Source: Bremia lactucae (lineage: Eukaryota > Oomycota > Peronosporomycetes > Peronosporales > Peronosporaceae). Taken from it: a DNA stretch of 50,626 nucleotides. The stretch lies in assembly GCF_004359215.1 (NCBI RefSeq), contig NC_090615.1, positions 3,663,926 through 3,714,551 on the forward strand, in the 5' to 3' direction. The notes beneath the pieces are model-generated. The model searched no databases. It saw only the letters and a list, made by a program, of their open reading frames with translations, and was not told the DNA's origin. Numbering within the stretch: the first letter of the stretch is position 1; each line of letters begins with the position of its first letter. Of the stretch, positions 20,655-29,621 are shown piece by piece. The translations under genes and the position numbers were made by a program.

Positions 20655-22060
20655 AGCGTCATGAAGAAGCAAATTAATAGCGCATTTGATGAGCCGTTAT
20701 ATCTGACGCTGGATACTGGTGTCTTTACCAATTAAAGCTTGTCTTTGGTCTCCCCCATCCAGACAGACGAGTCCTCCACGTTTGCAAATGTTGCCCATGA
20801 CACCGTCATTGCCGTACCCACTTTTTTTCCTGTAAATGCCAAGAGTTTTATTTGCTGTGGATACAAGTTTGATTCATCCTTGACACGACACGACTGATTG
20901 AACGTGAGATCGCCACAATTGTAATTAAACTTACAGAGATCTTCCGGCGCGCACATGCCTCGCTTTTTGTCGCGATAGCACATTCATAACGACATTCGCT
21001 ACAGCGGCATGCACCAATATGCCAGTGCGTATCGTCCGATGACATTGATCTTGTGTACCATCTGACATTTCTTAGGCTGATAATGACTATATGGAGACCG
21101 AACAAGCTATCGTTTTTTATGAAGAAGTGTACAATAAATGGATGAATAGCATGATGCCACTTATGAGTCGTGTGCCATACATGGTGGTGGTTGGAAACTG
21201 AGGCCGAGTGCCATTCCCCAAGATGTATAGCCTCGCGAAAGAAAAGCGCAGCATCAGGAAATTACACCGCCTATAATGTGCGGTTTTAAGAAGCCGTCTA
21301 AAGAGAGTGGTAAGACACTAAACATGTGGCATTCCTTTGACCATGGTCCAATCCACTTTACTTCAACATCGACCGAGACGGACCATCCGCATGCACCATC
21401 AAATATCTTTTGTGGACGCACAATGGCAAGTCTGGCGACAATTAACTTGGCTCGAATCTGATTTCAAAAAAGCTCATGCTAATTGCATTCATGTACCGTG
21501 AATTGTAGTTGGCCTACATCGTCTAATCTACAGCGTTCGGAACTCGAAGAATGACATTTCGATGAAGGAGACCCACGCAGTTCAGGCAGCATTTGAACGT
21601 ATGCTTCTTAAATACAAGGTCGATGTCGTGTTGACTACTACTATGAACGAAAATTGCCGGTTGCGAAGAGCAAGCCTGTGTTTGCCCAAGTCTCCGCCGA
21701 TTGCAAGGTATACGACAATCCCAAGGCTCCTGTTCATATTCTCATGGGAGCAGCTAATCAATCGGAAGGAACATCTTACCCACTAACGCATACTGCTCCG
21801 TGGAACGCAGTGACGAACTATAAACACTTTGAGTACTCAATGGTCGAGGCCAATCGTACAGCTTTAATGTGGACCATATTTTAGCTCAACCCAAAAGATT
21901 GAACATGAGTTTATCATGTACAAGGTTGATCCAGCTGAAGCTATCAATCGCTTGTAAGCCTGACGGAAGCTTCCACTAAACGATATTGTTCAGGTTGATG
22001 TATTTTTGCGGTCAACGTACCTAACTTCAGAACTGCTTGAATTAAACCAACTCTAAATAA
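20655..22060 (+). pseudogene. Purple acid phosphatase pseudogene with inverted 5' part
   Basis: The N-terminal part lies on the MINUS strand (about 20985 down to 20660: MCYRDKKRGMCAPEDLCKF, later KVGTAMTVSWATFANVEDSS and VKTPVSSVRYNG). The catalytic and C-terminal parts lie on the PLUS strand (about 21030-21890: DDIDLVYHL, EQAIVFYEEVYNKWMNSMMP, LNMWHSFDHGPIHFTS, then NPKAPVHILMGAANQ and NAVTNYKHFEYS). Inverting about 20655-20990 restores N-to-C order. Purple acid phosphatases are secreted binuclear-metal enzymes releasing phosphate from esters. Here the GDxxY motif is lost to a frameshift plus a TAG at the Tyr codon. The GNHE motif has a 2-nt loss at the His codon, and the GHxH motif is missing through a deletion of roughly ten bases. 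The DxG region is absent. The gene is certainly non-functional. Confidence 0.88.
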
Positions 22061-22084
22061 AATTGGGACAATAACACATCATCT

Positions 22085-23920
22085 TCAAAACAATTCTTTT
22101 TCTTTAGCAAGACGGAGAAGATTTACTGCTCCAGTACATGCAAATGGTCGAAATGGTGCACAATCTCGATCTGTATTGCCACCAAGTCTTTCTGACTGCA
22201 ATTGTTCGAGCTGTGACGTACGTCTTATTGAGCGCTTCGTATGTTTTCGATGTGACTTCTTCCGCTGTGATGTAACTTGCATTGTAATCGTCTGCTCTTC
22301 CTCGCTATGATCACTATCGAAATCAGCATTATAACCATCCATGTCATTATCTTGACAAGTCTTATCTTCTACGTTATATCCAGCGTCGTTTGTAACAAAG
22401 TGCTCACTTTCCCTATTGTCACTTTTACTGTCATCGATTTGGCAATACACAGAGAATGCTTCAGCTTGTTTCTCTATATCAGTCTGGTCAGAGATTTTCG
22501 AGACACAATGCTCGTCTTTTGAGTTAAAAACATCACGCGTATCGGATTCACTTCCATTTATTACTGGTGCAGCTCGAGATTGTGGTGGAAGTCGTCCAAA
22601 ATCCTTTTTCCACAAACGCAGAATATGTATATGGTGATCAAAAAGCATCTGATAATGTTCTTGTGTTGTCGTCTGCTGACTTAGATCACGAGGAAGGCGG
22701 CTGAATACCATCGCAATGACCATATCCAGTACATTCATGCCCACTTGAATGCCATTCTCGTTGCCCGAATGGCCAAATGCACCATAGCATTCCCTGTTTT
22801 CAAGCACAGGTTCTGTGAAATATTTGTTAAGCAGTTGGCCCAACCGGTTTTCGATGTCTTCCAATTTCCGCAGCATCAAGTATTGGCCAGAGCGTTTACA
22901 ATCAACTTTTGCTATTTTTTCAAGTTTGGCGCGAAAGGAATCACGTAGACGCGAGAGCTAATTTAAAAAATTAAACATCAGCAAATATTTAAGAAGATAC
23001 GATAAATTTAAAACACAAACCTCGTCAATATCATCACTCAGACGCTTCATCTTCTGATTCGATTGCTGTGATTCTAGTTCCGCAAGAACTTCCAACTCGG
23101 TAATTACACTTCTTTTCCACCTAATATCTCGAGAGCATTGACGCAAACAGTCCTTCAAGTACTCGACACTTTTCCATTTTGAAGGGCATGACAAATGATA
23201 CAGAAACTCATGCAATGGCACGTTATCAATCATTGTTGGGTAGTCGACCATGGCAAAACTATCCTCAGGGTATGCGGCATGCAAATTGTTAATCATCGCG
23301 TGCGAATTCCCGTATGTGCAGTGGAAACATGTTTCTGTACAATGAATAGCACTTAAAAAGTTTAGTGATGGCATAAGTGTGACAGAATAGATGGCATCCA
23401 TACTCTGTTCAAAAAGAACTTCTACCAATTGAGTATAATGCTGATGCAGCGCTGTTTCGATGGTGCGAAACACTTCCATCATGTCTATTTTTTTCTCCTC
23501 TTTCGACACGGGAAAGTGCTGGCGTTGAATCCTCGTGAGGTTCACGATGAGCCTTGGAAAATCGTCCGGAAGATCAGGCATCGACTTTTGCTCCCATTCG
23601 TCAAGTTCTTGAAATTTTGACGCTGGTGTGAGGGTTGGCATGACCTCAGTGTCCCAGTCGCGCTCCTCCCACGACTCGCTTATGTCATCGATAACGTTCT
23701 CGACCATTTTTGACTTTACCAATGCGGCACTGGATTGAACTGGATGTGATTGTAGAAAAGAGGATGGTAATGAGAATCTCATAGTCATGGAAGAGTCTGA
23801 GATGACACGCAAGGGTCTTTGCAGCATGTCCATTGGCCGCATCAGGACCTCCATCTTTGGTGCAGGTGTCATTCTTTTATACGGCGACAAAACAAATGTC
23901 AACGTGCGCAAAGCACACAA
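22085..23920 (-). CDS. Unrecognised 590-residue protein, one intron
   Basis: Two minus-strand exons, 23920-23021 and 22957-22085, flank a 63-nt intron (GTTTGTG..ATTAG, phase 0), for 590 residues. An N-terminal stretch with many Met/Leu/Arg (possibly a shorter true start at an internal Met) leads into an acidic region (IDDISESWEERDWDTEVMP). A helical body contains a cluster of His/Cys (AIHCTETCFHCTYGN, residues ~185-200) and a predicted coiled coil across the splice junction (SDDIDE joined to LSRLRDSFRAKLEKI). The C-terminal third is acidic and low-complexity, ending in basic RKKSHRKHTKRSIRRTS. No enzyme motif, signal peptide or membrane segment is evident. It may be structural or regulatory, but I cannot name a family. 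Confidence 0.75.
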
Positions 23921-24100
23921 GTTTTTCTTTAACTAATCGTTTTTAATGTTTTATACAGAACAGTCAAACCTTGGACCCTTCAAATTGCCGTACATCACCA
24001 GCTGTGCCAATCATATTATTTAACCCTTTAAATGTCAAAATGTCATGCTGCACCATTATCGGCTCATGAGCTCAGACGTGCTGACGTACAAAATTCGATA
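23921..24100. other. Spacer between the 590-residue gene and element B
   Basis: This 180-bp spacer presumably holds the promoter of the minus-strand gene. No recognisable element is seen. It ends at the type I LTR start TGTAACAGGC. Confidence 0.5.
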
Positions 24101-24360
24101 TGTAACAGGCTAAAGTTGCCCTATGTTACACAATCCCCGCTAAGTACACTTTATGTTCCTAAGATGATCGTCAATTACTTCCGTGAGGTGTTTAGACCCA
24201 CCCTCGTGTATGTGATGCACTTGAGGGCATTCACATTAACGGGGATGATGGCTAGCGTCATCCAAGATACGAGGTATTTAGAATAATACGCTCGAAATAC
24301 ATATTAGGCATACCTACAGAGATGGCAATTATAATTGGTTAAAATAGGTTATGTATTTAG
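24101..24360 (+). repeat. 5' LTR of element B, 3'-truncated
   Basis: Starts TGTAACAGGCTAAAGTTGCC and is homologous to the other type I LTRs through the GGTTAAAATAGG block near 24345. The integrase frame then begins at once, marking a deletion junction at about 24365. Confidence 0.8.
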
Positions 24361-24364
24361 TACC

Positions 24365-25215
24365 ATATTTCACCACGATCTCAGGCAAGGGGGCAGCTCT
24401 CTTGTTCCTCCAGAGTATCGGACTGGGATCCACGTTTACTTTAGGTTTCCAACGACATTGCTCGAGCTTCTAGGTAACAAGCTCCACATGTCGACCACAG
24501 ATCATCCCTAGACCGATGACCAGACAGATGTGCCAATCGGGTCGTGGCGTACGATAGCGACTTCCAAAGAATGGAGCAGAAATATTCCCTTTTGGAGGTC
24601 GCTACAAATAAAAGTGTCCACACCAGTACTGGTAAGACACCGTTTTATATGAACGGACTGCGCCATCATCAGACGCCTTTCTCGTCTGTGCGCAGCCCGA
24701 GTCTTAGTAAGAAAGGGCCCTTCACTACGCTCGTTCGAAAGAGGGACATAGTTTCCACAATATGACGATCATGGACCGAAGTTGCCTTAGTGACCCTGCC
24801 GGGTTGACAGTGGTCAATAAGAAGCCACGGCAAGGAATGCTTATCCCTCCAAACAATAACGATATTTCATTACTTACACCTACGACTTATGATCGACTAC
24901 TCGGCGATGTCATAGGGGAGTTGAATGGATTAGCCGTCACACGAAAAGTCCGTGACGCGATAACAAGCACACATGTTAAGCAAACGAATATGCTGACCGA
25001 AATGTCGTAAAAATAATGAACGCTTTAGTGTCGGGGATAAAGTACTATCAGTACTGTTACCTACCTAAAAATACAGTTTCTGTACTACCTGAAGGTACTA
25101 CGAAACTATTGCCGCGTTCTATTAGGCCATTTACTGTGGTCGAGGAGGTTAAAGACTTAAAATAGAGGCTCACCCTCCCGCCATACATGAAGCCGCACAC
25201 CGTCTTTCACGTGGG
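24365..25215 (+). pseudogene. Integrase remnant of element B
   Basis: The sequence parallels element A's integrase from the ISGKGAALLFL block onward, through LGSTFT, a decayed catalytic-Glu region near 24510 and NKSVHTSTGKTPFYMNGLRH (24610), to the integrase C-terminus (HVGRLKRYI near 25210). Multiple frameshifts make it non-functional. Confidence 0.75.
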
Positions 25216-25589
25216 TCGTCTCAAACGGTATATAGACCCAAAGGAGGTCACATGCCTCCATTAGACTAAGAAGACTGATGGTGACACCGACGGTGAGTCT
25301 CGTGTCGATCGGGTGAGGGAGACGGCGAAGGTGAAATACTTTCAGCCGAATGACTCCTCCCACCACAATAAGGACTCAGAGAACGAGGGATACCACGCGC
25401 GTAAAGAGGGTTCTTCAGTCTCGAATTCTCCAAGATATCACGCGAATTTCAGGCGCTCATAACCCTGACGATCCTTCACGCGGACGTCCTGAAGATCCGA
25501 AATCCCCAATGCGTCGTTCAGCAGCGCTAAACGCCTGTGACTGAACAGACGCGGGTAATGCAGCAGCGAGTAAGTGGGCGTAATCGCAA

Positions 25590-25740
25590 CTTGTATCGGG
25601 CGCCGCTTGCATTAGTGGATGCGGGTAGGAACCAACGCTTCCTTGTTGGAAGGTTGCTTGCCGACCGCTCCGTAAGGCAAAAGTATCAAATCCTTGTCCG
25701 GAGAAGAGGACACCCGAAAAGTTTCGACTCTTGGGAATAA
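25590..25740 (+). pseudogene. Chromodomain remnant of element B
   Basis: GRLLADRSVRQKYQILVR is followed by RGHPKSFDSWE and a TAA. It is closely similar to the chromodomain at 4802-4991 but shorter, with Lys-to-Arg/His changes in the loop. Confidence 0.75.
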
Positions 25741-26139
25741 CCGATCGATACACTACCTATTGTCGTTGTCCGGCTTGGTGAATGCCTACGAAAAGGAGCA
25801 CCAGCTGAGGCCTCTCCGCTAGTCTCCTACGAACTAGCAGGAGTAGCATGGTGAAAACAAACAGGGGGTACAGTACTGCCCATGATTTTCTTCAAACGCA
25901 AGCGTCCAAATTTATTCACTGGACCGCTGTTTTACCGCATCGTAATGCGGTTAAAAGCGGTGCGAGAATTCCGCCTCATATTGGTCAGGCGTTTCATTTG
26001 TACGCAACACTACCGCGATCGTGGAAATACGTCCAAGCGATTTCCGTAGAGCCTTCCATGAATTACAGACGCCATATTAATTATGTGCGTTTACAACAGC
26101 GCGCTCTAGGAGCGACGCTTTTGGTCCGTTGGAACGAAA

Positions 26140-26721
26140 TCATTGAGATGGAGGGGGAATAAGTGGTATGCCACCCGTCGCATAGCCACATTCGATACGA
26201 CTGGCTTGGGACACCGACTGAGCACGCTCACATGTCGTCGGCGGAGCTTGCCACTCAGGCTCCTCTATGTCAGAACCATTATGAGTAATGGTTTGAGCAC
26301 AAGACGTTGTGGTTTTACCCAACGGAGAAGCACCTGCACCTCTGTGGGCAGTGCTCTCATTAATGGTCGCTGCGCTAGCCAGCGCAGACGACGAGACAGC
26401 AATAGAGAATGCTGTTGTCTCTAAATTAGTTGAGATGGGAGACGATTGGATAGGCGTTAAAGCGCCAACACGCTCCTCATCACTAATACGAGGTGGCGGT
26501 GTCAACTCATCGTAATCGACAATGATCGACGGATTGACATCCTCACTGTGAAAGTGGAATGGATCTGTAAGTCGAATTAGCGTGTCAGCAGCAGTAGCTG
26601 TCTGCGTTGCAACTGGGACTCTAGGCGACGGCTGCGGTTTATCGCTGCGCGTGCGCTTAGTGCGTGGTTGAGTGGGTGTGTTTGCAGAAGACCCACCAGC
26701 TTTGCCCCTTTTAGGTGGCAT
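26140..26721 (-). CDS. Antisense ORF of gypsy family I (best copy), unknown protein
   Basis: The minus-strand frame starts MPPKRGKAGGSSANTPTQ at 26721 (open upstream to 26745) and runs 194 codons opposite to integrase/chromodomain, beginning about 120 bp from the polypurine tract. The N-terminus is basic (PRTKRTRSDKPQPSPR). The middle is acidic/Ser-Thr-Ala-rich with the motif SEDVNPSIIVDYDELTPPP, then PLGKTTTSCAQTITHNGSDI. The frame stops at 26140, but similarity to element A's copy continues in broken frames to about 25850 (YGV..SW, then ETPDQYEAEFSHRF). Homologues in the window are at 5850-5060 (-), 37742 (+, first codons only) and 49714-50200 (+). It looks like a disordered nuclear protein by composition; that is inference. 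It is not recognisable as gag or envelope. Antisense ORFs between pol and the 3' LTR are known from plant Grande gypsy elements. Confidence 0.65.
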   Translation of the reverse strand: MPPKRGKAGGSSANTPTQPRTKRTRSDKPQPSPRVPVATQTATAADTLIRLTDPFHFHSEDVNPSIIVDYDELTPPPRISDEERVGALTPIQSSPISTNLETTAFSIAVSSSALASAATINESTAHRGAGASPLGKTTTSCAQTITHNGSDIEEPEWQAPPTTCERAQSVSQASRIECGYATGGIPLIPPPSQ

Positions 26722-26840
26722 GTTTGGCGCCGTGTATGTGCACACAGGTCGCTAAAATGACTGAAAGAACTAAAGGGGCGCGTAAAGCACCTCGCTGTTC
26801 CTCGCTCCTTTATGACGAATTTCAAAATGTAAATTCGTTT

Positions 26841-26850
26841 TTAAAGGGGG
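26841..26850 (+). promoter_or_regulatory. Polypurine tract of element B
   Basis: The purine run AAAGGGGG (26843-26850) precedes a damaged 3' LTR, at the position equivalent to 5929-5940. Confidence 0.65.
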
Positions 26851-27345
26851 GTCGGTGGTAAATTGCTTAGATGACGTAATTAGACGCACCACTTAAGTGT
26901 GGTTAACATTGTGACCCACCCTTGCGTATGTGATGCACATAGGTGCATTCACATTGGAAGGGATGACGCCTAGCTTCATCCAAGATACGTGGTATTTAGA
27001 ATAATACGCTCGCAATACATATCAGTTTCTATCTAAAGAGATGGCATTGATCATTTGTTAAAATAAGTTTTTATATTTAACACGATTAAATTTAAATCAG
27101 TCTGAAAACCACTTCCTAGTTCACAAGTGCGCACGTGGAGCCGGATTATCGCTCCCGTGACGTCACTTAAAATAAGGCACTTAGCTTGTTGGGTGAGGTC
27201 GCTTAGACGCCTGCCAACATCCTGACGGCACGTGAGAGAAGACGGTCAAACCGCTTCCTCGCTTTGCGAAGGTGTTTGATTAAGTAGAGCTTGCCCGCAA
27301 TATTCGTGCCTGACAGACCCTGCCCGTGGCTGGCAGTAGAGCTCA
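26851..27345 (+). repeat. 3' LTR of element B, 5' hairpins deleted
   Basis: Homologous to other type I LTRs from the GGTAAATTGCTTAGATGACG block onward, but the first ~60 bases (the first two hairpins) are missing. It continues through GTTGGGTGAGGTCGCTTAG and AAGTAGAGC to about 27345. The hairpin GTGATGCAC-ATAG-GTGCATTCAC (26929-26951) is retained. Confidence 0.75.
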
Positions 27346-27596
27346 AGTCTTATGGAGTAAAATGGAGAATATATGTATTGAGTATAAATTTTGTTTAAAT
27401 TTATAAATTTAATATTTGGAAAAATAAATAAAAATAAAATAAAGTAATTTTATTTTTTTTATTAAGAGCTTCCAGCTTTAAAAATTCATTAAAGAATGTA
27501 ATTGTGAATATGTTAAAGAATAACTTTTCCTTATTAAGCTAAATTAGGTGTTAAACGTGGTAGGGTAAGCTGGTGCGACAAAAGGAAATTAGTCTC
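27346..27596. other. AT-rich spacer
   Basis: Very AT-rich (many A/T-only runs between 27380 and 27540), with no gene visible. It leads directly into the minisatellite. Confidence 0.6.
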
Positions 27597-27724
27597 GCGC
27601 AATCGTCTTCTGGCACAATCGTCTTCTGGCGCAATCGTCTTTTGGCGCAAACGTCTTCTGGCGCAAACGTCTTCTGGCGCAAACGTCTTCTGGCGCAAAC
27701 GTCTTCTGGCGCAACCATCTTGTT
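27597..27724 (+). repeat. 16-bp minisatellite, about 7.5 copies
   Basis: The unit GCGCAAACGTCTTCTG is repeated head to tail: units at 27597, 27613, 27629, 27645, 27661, 27677 and 27693, plus a degenerate eighth at 27709. The four central units are identical. Since 16 is not a multiple of 3, every reading frame stays open and repeats with a 48-nt (16-residue) period. This explains the long minus-strand frames across it, so they should not be taken as a gene. Confidence 0.92.
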
Positions 27725-28129
27725 CTCGCAGTTCATCTAGAATACCACCCATGACATGCTCGCCTACAATTGAAGTACAAGATACAAAAATTGTCGATCT
27801 CTCATGGCTTCTAGGTGACCGCGTTGTAGATGGCGAAAATTTGATGTAGACGTGTGAAGAAAGTGCTCTATTTTGAATGGAAATGACACTTAGAGCTGAT
27901 GTCATATCCCTCAGGGTTGTAGCCATGAGACATTGAAATCCGGTACCGTTACGACAGAAGCATATGGCGCAACCAATGGAATTAACAATTTTCACAGGGC
28001 TGACTCACTCGTAACTCGGAGCTGGGCGTCGGTATCGGGAAGTGGGACATCTTTATCAACCCATTTTCACACACTCTTCCCGACTACCAGGGTGGCGCCT
28101 TCACTCTTGTGTTAATCAACACCAGTTAC
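27725..28129. other. Stretch without a supported gene, possibly the tail of the copia remnant
   Basis: The minus strand has a frame (27995-27534), but it lacks recognisable domains and its end is the minisatellite. The stretch may be the 3' end or LTR of the copia fragment on its right; I cannot show that. Confidence 0.4.
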
Positions 28130-28600
28130 GTCGCGCAACTCCTTCAGCCGCAGTACAGCCAGTGGTTGGTCAAATATCCGTTTCCTTTGCGGTACATATA
28201 TACTCCGGTGTCAGTAGACGCTTAGCGTTTAGGTCGCGGACAAAGGCTTCAACTTGATGTCTACATCTTTCGCCTGTTCACTGCTAGTCTCACTTTTCAA
28301 TTGCCAATTTATGACCGCCTGATTGTTCATGGCTATAGGTTTGGGCAAATTCACATTTAAATACACTTCTAAGCACAATTGTCGAATACTCATCGTCTCT
28401 TTCGCGCCATTAGTGGCCGCTAAATCTCTGCCTCAGCCGTAAGAAGTCTTGTTTCTTTGTCTGCCAGGTTATCATCGTTTCATTCACTTTAACCATCAAA
28501 CAAGTGACCGATTTACGGTCAGCCTTGTCGCGGATCCATTACACATTCCACTCGAAAGTCAAGGTCATCGAACACGGCAGGGTGCATGCGTAATTTTACC
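28130..28600 (-). pseudogene. Ty1/copia pol remnant (RNase H region)
   Basis: Read on the minus strand in several broken frames: VFDDLDFRVEC, DKADRKSVTCLMV, TITWQTKKQDF-like and LTAEAEI, MNNQAVINWQLK, VDIKLK and VRDLNAKRLLTP, then EYICTAKETDI. These are the ordered motifs of the copia-type RNase H (the 'DRKS', 'TAEAE', 'DNQAAI', 'VRD' and 'T..Q.AD' blocks). It is clearly distinct from the gypsy elements and heavily decayed. Confidence 0.65.
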
Positions 28601-28619
28601 ATGACCGTTCCACCCCAGT

Positions 28620-28758
28620 TGTAACGCTCTAGAGTTGCCCTAATGTTACACAGTCCCCATTAAGTACATTTGGTACTTAAGGGGATGGTCAATTACTAAA
28701 TAATAGTAATTAGACCCAACACTCGGGTGTGGTGCACATTTGTGACCAACCCTTGTGG
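28620..28758 (+). repeat. Type I LTR fragment ending at the assembly gap
   Basis: TGTAACGCTCTAGAGTTGCC opens a type I LTR whose first 139 bp are present before the Ns. It preserves hairpins CCCC(A)TTAAGTAC/GTACTTAAGGGG (28657-28684) and AATTACTA-AATAA-TAGTAATT (28692-28712). Confidence 0.85.
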
Positions 28759-28858
28759 NNNNNNNNNNNNNNNNNNNNNNNNNNNNNNNNNNNNNNNNNN
28801 NNNNNNNNNNNNNNNNNNNNNNNNNNNNNNNNNNNNNNNNNNNNNNNNNNNNNNNNNN
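28759..28858. other. Assembly gap of exactly 100 N
   Basis: One hundred Ns usually means a gap of unknown length. The LTR on the left is cut by it, and its partner and any element body may be missing from the assembly. Confidence 0.95.
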
Positions 28859-29566
28859 AGCTCTATGAACTATGATTGGCTAGAAGTAATGATTGGCTTA
28901 GAGGTAGCAATAGGTTTGCGAACGAAGGACCTCAATATATTTACTTTGCATTTTGCATCCTACTACCCAAATGCCCTTTTCTTTAGTGCCCCGACACACA
29001 ATACTAAAGGCTTAGTATAGAGCAAAAGCAATAATGTAATATTATATTTCAATTCATACATAACGATCTTTTTACCTACTGACTTTAATTTGTTCATATA
29101 AACGTTGTACTGCGACTCCTTGCGCACCGCTTATTCGTGCGTCTAGCAGCGACTGGTTTAAACTTTAAACAACCGAGCAAGAGAACTTTTGTCTTGTCGC
29201 CTCAATTTCACTAAATTTGGTATTATTGGAAATATTTTAAGAGAAATTATAATTTTAATACTTCTTAAATTATTTTTATATTAAATGCAATTATATTAAT
29301 GTAACGGCACACCTCGTACATTATTTGATCGTTTTCAGTAAATTAATTTTACTTGATGCGCTACGCGCCACCTTAATCACCTTCGAGTATCAGTATTCTT
29401 ATTTGCTCAACAAATTTTGCAGCCAAGCGACCGATGTCGGCCAAGTTACAGCTCTGCAACTTTTTGGTCAAAACAGCTTTATGGGGCTATTGTATAAACA
29501 TTAATTATTTTTTCTTCAACTCCATGTGCGCTACACTAGACAGCTGACCTAATATGTGACATACAC
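28859..29566. other. AT-rich spacer upstream of BMS1
   Basis: No gene is visible. The stretch is AT-rich with two adjacent near-copies of an ATGATTGGCTTAGA-like sequence (about 28870-28902). The BMS1 promoter should be at the right end. Confidence 0.5.
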
Positions 29567-29575
29567 CATTTTGTC
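29567..29575 (+). promoter_or_regulatory. Candidate oomycete FPR/initiator element of BMS1
   Basis: CATTTTGTC fits the oomycete initiator-flanking consensus CAWTTTNYY and lies 47 bp before the BMS1 start codon, a usual distance. A single short match can occur by chance; a transcription start has not been shown. Confidence 0.35.
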
Positions 29576-29621
29576 TCCATCCAACCAAAAAACTCATATT
29601 CGCGTCGTAACCTTTTCGACA

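Larger units (their letters stand above)
24101..27345 (+). mobile_element. Gypsy element B (LTR type I), deleted from LTR to integrase
   Basis: Order: a 5' LTR truncated at about 24360, immediately followed by the integrase core, then integrase C-terminus, chromodomain, an antisense frame on the minus strand, polypurine tract and a 3' LTR. Gag, protease, reverse transcriptase and RNase H are gone, so this copy is non-autonomous. Layout and sequence match element A from integrase onward. The copy matters because it preserves the longest antisense frame of the family. Confidence 0.85.

Noticed and set aside
9600..23920. Secreted effector genes (RXLR or Crinkler type)
   Set aside because: None of the credible genes has a signal peptide followed by an RXLR-EER or LxLFLAK motif.
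27597..27724. CRISPR-like array
   Set aside because: Repeats are in direct contact with no spacers, and the host is a eukaryote.
27534..27995. Minus-strand frame with repeated RRRLRQKT / APEDVCA peptides
   Set aside because: It is produced by the 16-bp minisatellite being open in every frame; upstream part has no domain support.
29299..29320. TGTAACGGCACACC near 29299 as another LTR start
   Set aside because: Resemblance stops after about ten bases and there is no polypurine tract or hairpin chain.
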